DNA of 9,208 nt from Candidatus Moranbacteria bacterium CG_4_8_14_3_um_filter_34_16 (GCA_002782345.1 PFHO01000053.1:1-9208); one strand, 5' to 3'. Shown: positions 1 to 5,334, numbered from the stretch's first letter. Made by a program: numbers and translations. The notes: generated by a model not told the origin, from the sequence alone.

Positions 1-66
1 AAAGGAATTGATAATCTGACACCCATAGAAAAACTGATTGAATATTTTTATCCTACAGAATTGTAA
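1..66 (+). CDS. C-terminal end of a probable transposase/integrase (partial)
   Basis: The window opens inside an open frame (frame 1) that stops with TAA at 64-66. The 21 visible residues read KGIDNLTPIEKL followed by IEYFYPTEL. A 'GL/GI-x-x-L-T-P-x-E-K-L' tail is typical of the C-terminus of DDE integrase-core transposases (IS481/IS3-like), where the 'LTP' motif comes a few residues before the end. The catalytic DDE residues lie upstream of the window and cannot be seen. A candidate IS end follows within 21 bases, which fits a transposase at the edge of its element. The call rests on a short tail only; another enzyme ending is possible. Confidence 0.5.
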   Translation, partial: KGIDNLTPIEKLIEYFYPTEL

Positions 67-87
67 ACAACGCTCTAATTTCTAACA
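67..87. mobile_element. candidate IS terminal inverted repeat (one end)
   Basis: Directly after the transposase-like stop codon, the bases up to 87, read from the outside inwards, begin TGTTAGAAATTAGAGCG. IS ends often begin with TGT and lie 20-50 bases from the transposase stop. The partner end is outside the window, so the repeat itself is not shown. No target-site duplication can be tested. Confidence 0.25.
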
Positions 88-194
88 AGTAATGATTAAA
101 CAGTATGAAGATATATGAATAATGTAGCCGAATAACAAATCAATATGATAATTAAAAGGGTAACTATACATATTTTGAATTATATTGTAAAATT

Positions 195-223
195 GAGGTG
201 GCAATTTCTTTCCACTTTTTTAT
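195..223 (+). terminator. possible intrinsic terminator between the IS edge and the membrane-protein gene
   Basis: A short stem, AGGTGG at 196-201 with CCACTT at 212-217 (one G-T pair), has a 10-base loop and runs straight into a run of T. It could end transcription coming from the transposase side before the gene at 259. The rest of 88-258 is AT-rich and shows no gene. I see no convincing -35/-10 pair for the 259 gene there. Confidence 0.35.
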
Positions 224-258
224 TATGGAGTTTGTTTGGTTGAAAAATAAAACTTTTT

Positions 259-1782
259 ATGAATAAAAATAATAGTTTAACAGCTGACCTAGGAGAAAAT
301 CTTAAAAATGCGATTGTTCATACTCTAGAAAAAGATTTGAAAAATGTTAGCTTTTCTAGTGAGGGCGTGAATAATTTTTCTAGTGAGAATTATCCAAAAG
401 AGTCTGTTACTCCTCCTAGAATATTTTTGCATTCTTCCAATATTTCCCAAAAAAATTCTATTATTCCATCTGAAAATGCTTCTTTATCAAAAGGTGCATC
501 TATTTTCAAAGAAACGTCACTAAAAGAAATACCGATTAAAAAAACATTTAAAGATGTTTCAAACTCAAAGCCGGAGTTATCTCTTCCTCTTCCTCTTCTT
601 CCTTCTTCTTCTCGAAAAATTCCACGTTTCACTCCTATTGTTAATAAGCCCAATTTATCCGAAAATTATTCTCAAAAAAATCGGACAATTGTTTCAAATC
701 TAACTCCTAGCCCTTTTTTAAACAAAATAGATAGGATAAAATCAAACAATGTTTCTAACGTTGAAAAAGAAGAGGCAAGAGGAATAAAAGGGTCTGCTAT
801 TGAAATTGAAAAACAGAAAAGCATTCCTATGCATTCTGAAAAGAGAACAGTATTGCCAAATATTTTAGAAAAATATAGAATTCCGAAAATTTTACCGCAA
901 TCTCAACAAGAAAATAAACATCTTCAAGAAAATATTCCTCCAAATAAAAAGGAAGATAACAAGGTAACTGTCAAAAAAGACGGCAGGCTTTTGATTGAAA
1001 ATATTCATTCTTTTGGATATATTTTGAAAAGATGCTTTAAAATAGCTTTTTCTATCTTTATTTTTTCAGTTTTTGGCTTTTTAAGTATATATTTTTGGGT
1101 TACCAAAGCTAGCATTGAAAGTGTTTTAGAAAAATTTATCCCGCAAGATTTCAAAGCGGAGTCGGTTGTCCCTAAGCGCGAAGGAGAAAGATTGCCCAAT
1201 TTTTCTTTGGATAGCGCCAATTATTTTAGTTTTGATATCAATAATTTGGAAAAAGAGGGGATAAAAGAAGTTATTTCAAAAAAAACAAAAGATGTGTTGC
1301 GTTCAAAAGCCTCTTCTCCTATAGAATTTGCTCTGACGGACAAACAAAATAATCCGATTTCTTTTGAATTTTTTTCTCGTAAAATTGGCGCGTCTTTGCT
1401 AATTGAGGAGGCGGGAAATTATATCGGATCTGATTTTAGTCTTTTTATGCAAAATGAAGAAGGAAATATAAAAATTTGTTTAGTTGTTGCACTTAAAAAT
1501 AATTCTGATATGGAATTAAAAAGCAAACTTTTATCGCTGGAAAATAGGCTATTAAGTGAAATGGATTTTATCTACTTAGATTATGAAAAAGATTTTGAAA
1601 ATAATAAATTTAATTCTTCGGGTTATGATGGTTATGATATTAGATATATAAACGCTAATTCTGACAAAAAATTATCATTGGATTATACTGTTTATAAAAA
1701 TTATTTAGTTTTAGGCAGTAGCAGTTTGGTGGAGCATTCTGTCTTGGATTTGTTGTTTCATCCAAAAAATGAAGTAAAATAA
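259..1782 (+). CDS. single-pass membrane protein of unknown function with disordered cytoplasmic half
   Basis: This 507-aa protein has three visible parts. Residues 1-250 are rich in Ser, Pro, Lys and Asn with no hydrophobic core, so they are probably disordered. Residues about 259-281 form one hydrophobic helix (FSIFIFSVFGFLSIYFW). It is preceded by Lys/Arg (K257, R258, K261), so the N-terminal half should be cytoplasmic and the rest outside. Residues about 300-507 look folded, with phrases such as FALTDKQNNPISFEF, GSDFSLFMQNEEG and NYLVLGSSSLVEHSVLDLL. That last pattern recalls DUF3352-like extracytoplasmic domains, but I cannot confirm the family. There is no signal peptide and no catalytic motif that I recognise. 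Bases 580-613 are an uninterrupted pyrimidine tract encoding a Leu/Pro/Ser stretch. No Shine-Dalgarno precedes the ATG. It is probably a conserved Patescibacteria hypothetical; function unknown. Confidence 0.8.
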   Translation: MNKNNSLTADLGENLKNAIVHTLEKDLKNVSFSSEGVNNFSSENYPKESVTPPRIFLHSSNISQKNSIIPSENASLSKGASIFKETSLKEIPIKKTFKDVSNSKPELSLPLPLLPSSSRKIPRFTPIVNKPNLSENYSQKNRTIVSNLTPSPFLNKIDRIKSNNVSNVEKEEARGIKGSAIEIEKQKSIPMHSEKRTVLPNILEKYRIPKILPQSQQENKHLQENIPPNKKEDNKVTVKKDGRLLIENIHSFGYILKRCFKIAFSIFIFSVFGFLSIYFWVTKASIESVLEKFIPQDFKAESVVPKREGERLPNFSLDSANYFSFDINNLEKEGIKEVISKKTKDVLRSKASSPIEFALTDKQNNPISFEFFSRKIGASLLIEEAGNYIGSDFSLFMQNEEGNIKICLVVALKNNSDMELKSKLLSLENRLLSEMDFIYLDYEKDFENNKFNSSGYDGYDIRYINANSDKKLSLDYTVYKNYLVLGSSSLVEHSVLDLLFHPKNEVK

Positions 1783-1810
1783 CAAAAAAAGTAAAAAAAG
1801 TGGAGTATCT

Positions 1811-1819
1811 TGTGGATAA
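1811..1819 (-). promoter_or_regulatory. perfect match to a DnaA box (TTATCCACA)
   Basis: The + strand reads TGTGGATAA, the complement of the consensus DnaA box TTATCCACA. It stands alone: I find no cluster of further boxes nearby, and dnaA/dnaN are not in the window. It could be a stray DnaA site or chance. Confidence 0.35.
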
Positions 1820-1844
1820 GTTGTTGAAAATAAGGGTAACTGAT

Positions 1845-1866
1845 AAAAGTGAAGGGACTTTTTTAA
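1845..1866 (+). terminator. weak terminator-like hairpin after the membrane-protein gene
   Basis: AAAAGT at 1845-1850 pairs with ACTTTT at 1857-1862 around the loop GAAGGG, and the T run continues to 1865. The stem is short and AT-rich, so it is a weak terminator at best. It sits about 60 bases after the stop codon of the 507-aa gene. Confidence 0.3.
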
Positions 1867-1946
1867 AAATATAAAAAATAAAAATTTAAGAAAAAGACCA
1901 TTTATTATTTATTTTCTTTTAAAATGGATGAAAAGAGACAAAGATA

Positions 1947-1975
1947 TTGACTGATGAGTATATTTTTGCTATAAT
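1947..1975 (+). promoter_or_regulatory. strong sigma-70 promoter for the structured RNA
   Basis: TTGACT (1947-1952), a 17-base spacer, then TATAAT (1970-1975) preceded by TGC, giving an extended -10. This is one base from full consensus at optimal spacing. The predicted transcription start is near 1982. No start codon with a credible protein follows; a run of hairpins does. Confidence 0.75.
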
Positions 1976-2033
1976 TGAATTGTATTTGAGTTATTTTTGT
2001 AAAAACATTCTTTGAAAACTTAATCATAAGAAT

Positions 2034-2090
2034 GGCGGAGTAGTTTTCAATCGCAATTTCCCCCTATTTGCGATTGAAAACTACTCTGCT
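2034..2090 (+). repeat. 23-bp near-perfect inverted repeat (first domain of the RNA)
   Basis: The arms 2034-2056 and 2068-2090 pair over 23 positions with only two G-U wobbles; 18 consecutive pairs (2039-2056 with 2068-2085) are perfect. The 11-base loop is TTTCCCCCTAT, with an exposed C5 run. As RNA this is an exceptionally stable hairpin. As DNA it is a cruciform-capable palindrome. Confidence 0.85.
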
Positions 2091-2513
2091 GTCCAAGTGT
2101 CTTTGCCAACGCGCAGAGACCGCCTCTGTATTCTGACCAGAGGACATAAAAACAAAAACAAAAAAACTTTTTTAAAATAAAAACAAAAAAAGTAGTTCTT
2201 TAATAAAACCAAAGGCGAAATGCCGGAGGATGGCAGAAGAAAAACTCTAAAAAAAGTCAGAAATAGAGTTAAATAGTCGTACATAAAATACATGAGATCC
2301 AATAAACATTGAAAAAGCGTATCCATCCAAAAAAATAAAATTTATTTGAATTATTTTTTCGGATGGATACGCATTGCCCTCACCCGGGCTAGGTGTTTGC
2401 CGGTCTACATGTTAGTGCGACAAACACTGGGGCGTTCTAGCTAATTTTTATTATTTTGGGCTTTGAACGCCCTGGTTACCATACCTAGTTTTCTAATGCA
2501 ATATTATATATAT

Positions 2514-2533
2514 CACCATCAAGGTGTTTTTTT
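2514..2533 (+). terminator. terminator at the end of the structured RNA
   Basis: CACC (2514-2517), loop ATCAA, GGTG (2523-2526), then seven T. The stem is only 4 bp, so efficiency is uncertain, but the position just after the last RNA domain and before the yraN promoter fits. Confidence 0.45.
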
Positions 2534-2565
2534 ATTGGCTAATTTTTCTCAAAAAACGAAATATT

Positions 2566-2574
2566 TGCTATAAT
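2566..2574 (+). promoter_or_regulatory. extended -10 promoter placing the yraN start at +1
   Basis: TGC followed by TATAAT at 2569-2574. A start 7 bases downstream is 2581, which is the A of the yraN ATG, so the mRNA is probably leaderless. There is no good -35 match, as expected for an extended -10 promoter. Confidence 0.6.
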
Positions 2575-2580
2575 TGTTGT

Positions 2581-2967
2581 ATGATTTCATTTTTAAGAAA
2601 AAAAATTGGAAATATTGGAGAAAAGGTGGCAACTGATTATTTGAAAAAAAAAGGTTATAAAATTTTGGATACGAATTTTCAAAATAATTCCGGTTCAAGA
2701 TTGGGAGAGCTGGATATTGTGGCATTGGATAAAGATAAAGAAGAATTGGTTTTTGTGGAGGTAAAGACTAGAAATTTGAAAAAATTTGGGGAAACTCTTC
2801 CTGAAGAAAATATAACTTATTCCAAGATTAGAAAATTATCCAAAATTGCTCAATATTATATCAGACAGAAAAAAATGGAAGAAATGGATTTTCGTTTTGA
2901 CGCTATTTCCGTTTGGTTGGACGAAGAAGCAAAAAAAGCGAAAATAAAGCATATCATTAGTCTTTAA
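2581..2967 (+). CDS. yraN: YraN family (UPF0102) nuclease-like protein
   Basis: The 128-aa product matches the UPF0102/YraN family, a restriction-endonuclease-like fold. It has the N-terminal GxxGEKVATDYL motif (residues 10-21), then GELDIVAL (42-49) and VFVEVKTR (57-64), which supply the Glu/Asp and E-x-K residues of a PD-(D/E)xK site (E43, D45, E60, K62). Length and motif order are normal for the family; its cellular role is still poorly known, with a link to DNA processing usually assumed. A longer frame from a GTG at 2524 exists, but the first 19 residues (rich in Cys, Lys and Phe) are unlike the family and overlap the terminator and promoter, so I chose ATG 2581. That start coincides with the predicted +1 and has no Shine-Dalgarno. 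Confidence 0.9.
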   Translation: MISFLRKKIGNIGEKVATDYLKKKGYKILDTNFQNNSGSRLGELDIVALDKDKEELVFVEVKTRNLKKFGETLPEENITYSKIRKLSKIAQYYIRQKKMEEMDFRFDAISVWLDEEAKKAKIKHIISL

Positions 2968-3014
2968 TTTAACGAGTTTGTATATTTGAATAAAACTTTT
3001 TTAGTATGAATTTC

Positions 3015-3033
3015 AATGCGGACTGTCCGCGTT
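3015..3033. repeat. GC-rich perfect palindrome in the yraN-rpsF gap
   Basis: GCGGAC (3018-3023), one central T, GTCCGC (3025-3030), extended on both sides to 9 pairs (one G-T). The one-base centre makes it a better protein-binding palindrome than an RNA hairpin, although a hairpin with a few pairs opened is also possible. It stands out in a very AT-rich gap. Confidence 0.5.
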
Positions 3034-3104
3034 AGGCAATACTTTATCATAGATTTTGTGTCATTCTGGAGGATAAATTAATTAGGATCGTGGTGTTATT
3101 TTAG

Positions 3105-3262
3105 ACGATGCGTCGCAATCGTTGACTTTTTATTCATTTTCTTTTACACTGAAACAAATTGAGAAAGTCCGAAGACTTTTCCGCCTGAGTGTTTTTAGGA
3201 CAGAAAAGTCGTATATCCGTCAATGGGGACATTCTTGAAACGGATTTTAATTTTTTATTTAA
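3105..3262 (+). promoter_or_regulatory. multi-hairpin region upstream of rpsF, possible leader or small RNA
   Basis: Within the 375-base gap before rpsF the sequence can form ACGAT/ATCGT (3105-3109 with 3118-3122), AAAGTC/GACTTT closed by a CGAA loop (3164-3169 with 3174-3179), GACTTTT/AAAAGTC (3174-3180 with 3204-3210) and ATCCGT/ACGGAT (3215-3220 with 3240-3245). The last stem is followed by TTTTAATTTTTT. The second and third stems share 3174-3179 and exclude each other, and the last looks like an intrinsic terminator; this resembles an attenuator. The rpsF genes of many bacteria carry an S6:S18-binding leader, but I cannot match that motif here. It could instead be the 3' end of the yraN transcript. 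Confidence 0.4.
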
Positions 3263-3324
3263 ACAAATAATCTGAAACAAAGAAAAGTTTAACTTTTTAC
3301 AGGTTTTTTTCGTTTCATATTTTG

Positions 3325-3333
3325 TGTTTTAAT
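3325..3333 (+). promoter_or_regulatory. extended -10 promoter just upstream of rpsF
   Basis: TGT followed by TTTAAT (3328-3333), 9 bases before the ATG at 3343. The flanking text GTTTCATA-TTT and CACTATG is shared with the ssb promoter, so the two look like copies of one promoter module. The predicted leader is about 3 bases. Confidence 0.45.
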
Positions 3334-3342
3334 TTTAGCACT

Positions 3343-3846
3343 ATGCGTTATGAAATTTTTTGTTTATTAGGCTCTTCACAAGAAGCAAATCTGGAAAGAA
3401 TAAAAAAAGAAGTGGAAGATATAGTTATTTCCAATGGAGGAGTTTTTGAGCAAAAAGAAACAAGAGAGAAAAGAAAATTATCTTATAAAATAAAACATGA
3501 AACTAGCGGAACTTATTTTGCTCAAAGGTTTGAGCTGGAAAAAGGTGCAGAATTGAAAAAAATAAATTTAAAAATGAATCTAAAATCCGATGTTTTGCGT
3601 TTTATGATTAGTAAAGCATCCGATCTTCCTGAGCTTAAAACAAAAGAAGAAAGAATTCAAGAAGCGATTCAAAAAGAGGAAAAACAAAAAAGAATGATTT
3701 CTTCTCGAGAAAATATGCTAAAAAAGGAATCTTTAGTTAAAACAAAAGAAAAAAATCATAGAACTGTGTCTGAAATTGTGTCTGAAAAAAAATTATCTGT
3801 TAGTGTTGACATTGACGAAAAATTAGAGGAGATATTAAATATCTAA
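3343..3846 (+). CDS. rpsF: 30S ribosomal protein bS6 with long charged C-terminal tail
   Basis: From ATG 3343 the protein has 167 residues. It starts MRYEIFCLLGS, and the first ~95 residues follow the bS6 ferredoxin-like fold, with KRKLSYKIKHETSGTYF and the LRFMISKA strand near residues 80-90. bS6 binds 16S rRNA with bS18 in the platform of the small subunit; rpsR lies two genes downstream. The remaining ~70 residues are almost all Lys, Glu, Ser and Ile, a predicted helical or disordered tail longer than in model bacteria (usually 95-135 residues in total). A frame extension to a TTG at 3322 adds only MCFNFST, which overlaps the -10 box, so ATG is preferred. No Shine-Dalgarno. Confidence 0.93.
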   Translation: MRYEIFCLLGSSQEANLERIKKEVEDIVISNGGVFEQKETREKRKLSYKIKHETSGTYFAQRFELEKGAELKKINLKMNLKSDVLRFMISKASDLPELKTKEERIQEAIQKEEKQKRMISSRENMLKKESLVKTKEKNHRTVSEIVSEKKLSVSVDIDEKLEEILNI

Positions 3847-3897
3847 TTTACTAAAAAACATTTAGTTTGTAACAAATATTTTTTGTTTCATACTTTA

Positions 3898-3906
3898 TGT
3901 TATAAA
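3898..3906 (+). promoter_or_regulatory. extended -10 promoter giving a leaderless ssb mRNA
   Basis: TGT plus TATAAA (3901-3906), 5 bases before the ATG at 3911. Upstream text matches the rpsF promoter (GTTTCATA-TTT-TGTT, then CACTATG). ssb may also be read through from rpsF, 64 bases upstream. Confidence 0.5.
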
Positions 3907-3910
3907 CACT

Positions 3911-4384
3911 ATGAATGTCAATAAAGTTTTTTTAGTTGGACGATTAACTCGCGATCCGGAGATGAGAAGCACTTCCGGAGGACAAACGGTTGCTTCTTTA
4001 AGCATTGCTACTAACCGTTTTTGGAAAGACAAAAATGGTCAACGCCAAGATCAAACAGAATTTCACAATATAGTTTTATGGTCTAGATTGGCGGAGATAG
4101 CCGGTCAATATCTAATTAAGGGTCAGGAGGTTTATATAGAAGGTCGTTTGCAAACTAGAAAATATACCGCTAAAGACGGAACTGAAAGAAGAACAACGGA
4201 GATTGTGGCTGAAAATATGCAATTGGGACAAAAATCTCGCGGACAAAGCGGACAAGGCTATCAAACTTCCGGCACTCCTGCGACTCCCGAAAAGAAAGAA
4301 AAAAAAGAAATTTCTGAGGAGGATATACCGACAATTAATTTAGATGAAGAAGATGAGGTCAAAATTGAAGATGTTCCTTTTTAA
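3911..4384 (+). CDS. ssb: single-stranded DNA-binding protein
   Basis: This 157-aa SSB has an N-terminal OB fold (residues 1-107): MNVNKVFLVGRLTRDPEMR, then FHNIVLWSRLAEIAGQYL, then the EGRLQTRKY strand and a closing IVAENMQLG. SSB coats single-stranded DNA in replication and repair. A Gly/Gln/Ser/Lys linker (108-137) leads to an acidic tail ending EDVPF, the equivalent of the DDIPF tip that binds partner proteins. Length and layout are normal for bacterial SSB. The order rpsF-ssb-rpsR is a widely conserved cluster. The ATG lies right after the -10 box and lacks a Shine-Dalgarno. Confidence 0.97.
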   Translation: MNVNKVFLVGRLTRDPEMRSTSGGQTVASLSIATNRFWKDKNGQRQDQTEFHNIVLWSRLAEIAGQYLIKGQEVYIEGRLQTRKYTAKDGTERRTTEIVAENMQLGQKSRGQSGQGYQTSGTPATPEKKEKKEISEEDIPTINLDEEDEVKIEDVPF

Positions 4385-4421
4385 AGAGTTTGTGATCAAT
4401 AATTAAAATTAAATTATTTTT

Positions 4422-4441
4422 CATCCAAAATTTTTTGGATG
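4422..4441 (+). promoter_or_regulatory. perfect hairpin covering the first rpsR start codon
   Basis: CATCCAAAA (4422-4430), loop TT, TTTTGGATG (4433-4441): 9 perfect pairs, of which at least 8 can form around a real loop. The final ATG of the right arm is the annotated rpsR start, so folding would hide it. The stem is followed by A-rich sequence, not T, so it is not an intrinsic terminator of ssb. Confidence 0.5.
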
Positions 4442-4678
4442 AAATTAAAAATTGGAAATATGAATGTCTCTAATGAAAAAAAAATTTGCCATTTTTGTCA
4501 AAATAAAATGGACCAAATAGATTTTAAGGATGCTTATCTTATTAGACGTTTTATGAACTCGCAAGGAAAAATTTATCCACCTAAAAAACACGGCACTTGC
4601 ACTAAACATCAACGCGCTCTTTCCAACGCTATAAAAAAAGCTAGAATTATGGGGTTGGTTCCTTTTGTTGTTCAATAG
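4439..4678 (+). CDS. rpsR: 30S ribosomal protein bS18
   Basis: The 79-aa product carries the bS18 core: DFKDAYLIRRFMNSQGKI (residues 28-45) followed by the GT-x-x-KHQRALSNAIKKAR motif (52-69) and the VPF ending. bS18 pairs with bS6 on the platform of the small ribosomal subunit. The first Cys pair (C17, C20), C54 and H57 could make a zinc site of the 'C+' type. The start is uncertain: ATG 4439 sits in a perfect hairpin, while an in-frame ATG at 4460 (M8) would give 72 residues, closer to the usual bS18 length, with GGAAAT just before it. It follows ssb by 54 bases and is probably transcribed with it. Confidence 0.93.
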   Translation: MKLKIGNMNVSNEKKICHFCQNKMDQIDFKDAYLIRRFMNSQGKIYPPKKHGTCTKHQRALSNAIKKARIMGLVPFVVQ

Positions 4679-4692
4679 TTATTTTATTATTT

Positions 4693-5250
4693 ATGCTTAC
4701 TTTAAATGAAATTAAAACAGGGATAAACATTGTTATTGGTGATGTTCCGTTTTTAGTTTTGTCTCATGAACATTCCAAAATGGGACGAGCTGGATCAGTT
4801 TTGCGAACAAAATTGAAAAATTTGATTACTGGAGCAGTTATGGAAAAAACTTTTCAAGGAGCAGAATCTGTTCTTGAAGCGGATGTCGCTAAAAGCAAGG
4901 CTCAATATACCTATAAAGATGGTTTAGTTTATAATTTTATGGATAGTGAAAATTATGAGCAATTTTCTCTTTCTGAAGAAGTTTTGGGAGATAACATCAA
5001 CTATCTTAAAGAAGGAACTGAAGTTACAATTTTAAATTTTAACGGTCTTCCTATAAATGTTGAACTTCCAGTAAAAATGAAATTGAAAGTTATCAATGCT
5101 CCTCCGGGAATCAAGGGAAACTCAGTTTCCAGTGGTGGGAAAATAGTTGAATTGGAAACAGGGGTCAAAATTTCTGTTCCTCTCTTTGTCAAAGCGGGCG
5201 ATGAAGTGATAGTTAACACTCAAGAGGGGAAATATGTTTCTAGATCTTGA
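4693..5250 (+). CDS. efp: translation elongation factor P
   Basis: The 185-aa product has the three beta-barrel domains of EF-P: KOW-like domain I (residues 1-63, with LRTKLKNL at 37-44), domain II (about 65-127, QYTYKDGLVYNFMD) and the OB domain III (about 130-185, with GNSVSSGGKIVELETG and VPLFVKAGDEV before the KYVSRS end). EF-P enters the ribosomal E site and rescues ribosomes stalled on proline stretches. The domain I loop tip, usually PGKG or PGRG, reads MGRA here, with R32 at the modified position. It starts 14 bases after rpsR and is probably in the same transcript. TGA is the stop, and nearby in-frame readthrough would add only a few residues, so TGA is not recoded here. Confidence 0.96.
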   Translation: MLTLNEIKTGINIVIGDVPFLVLSHEHSKMGRAGSVLRTKLKNLITGAVMEKTFQGAESVLEADVAKSKAQYTYKDGLVYNFMDSENYEQFSLSEEVLGDNINYLKEGTEVTILNFNGLPINVELPVKMKLKVINAPPGIKGNSVSSGGKIVELETGVKISVPLFVKAGDEVIVNTQEGKYVSRS

Positions 5251-5270
5251 TTATTATGTCTGATTATTTA

Positions 5271-5291
5271 AGATAGATTATCTGATTTTTT
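5271..5291 (+). terminator. intrinsic terminator after efp
   Basis: AGATA (5271-5275), loop GAT, TATCT (5279-5283), then GA and six T (5286-5291). The stem is short and AT-rich but well placed, 20 bases after the efp stop. Confidence 0.4.
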
Positions 5292-5334
5292 AAACCTAAT
5301 AAGTTTGCAGGATCTTCAAAATGAGTTAAATTTT

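Larger units (their letters stand above)
1982..2533 (+). ncRNA. structured non-coding RNA of unknown family (about 550 nt)
   Basis: The stretch lies between a strong promoter and a small terminator, has no plausible protein on either strand, and is packed with inverted repeats. In order: 2006-2012 with 2028-2034 (7 bp); 2034-2056 with 2068-2090 (23 bp including two G-U pairs); CAGAG/CTCTG near 2114-2128; an A/T-rich stem near 2165-2190; AACTCTA/TAGAGTT near 2243-2272; 2317-2328 with 2361-2372 (12 bp, AT-rich loop); GCCC/GGGC at 2376-2389. A closing three-way junction follows: 2389-2394 with 2483-2488, 2393-2399 with 2421-2427, and 2430-2437 with 2465-2472. GC is concentrated in the stems and loops are A/T-rich, as in a real RNA of an AT-rich genome. 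I looked for tmRNA, RNase P RNA and SRP RNA hallmarks (tRNA-like T arm, GAGGAAAGTCC, GGAAGCAG) and found none. The exact ends and the family are inferred or unknown. Confidence 0.6.

Noticed and set aside
1950..1980. CTGATGAG followed by GAA, resembling a hammerhead ribozyme core
   Set aside because: No stem II or stem III can be formed around it, and the bases belong to the -35/-10 promoter.
2081..2326. 81-codon - strand frame across the structured RNA
   Set aside because: It is rich in Phe and Leu with no motif, runs through the strong hairpin and A-rich tracts, and has no ribosome site. The structure explains the sequence better.
2524..2580. Extended N-terminus of YraN from GTG 2524
   Set aside because: The extra 19 residues do not look like the family and overlap a terminator and a -10 box; ATG 2581 is the predicted +1.
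3161..3180. GAGAAAGTCCGAAGAC resembling the GAGGAAAGTCC box of RNase P RNA
   Set aside because: The other conserved RNase P boxes are absent, and the match is explained by a small hairpin with a CGAA loop.
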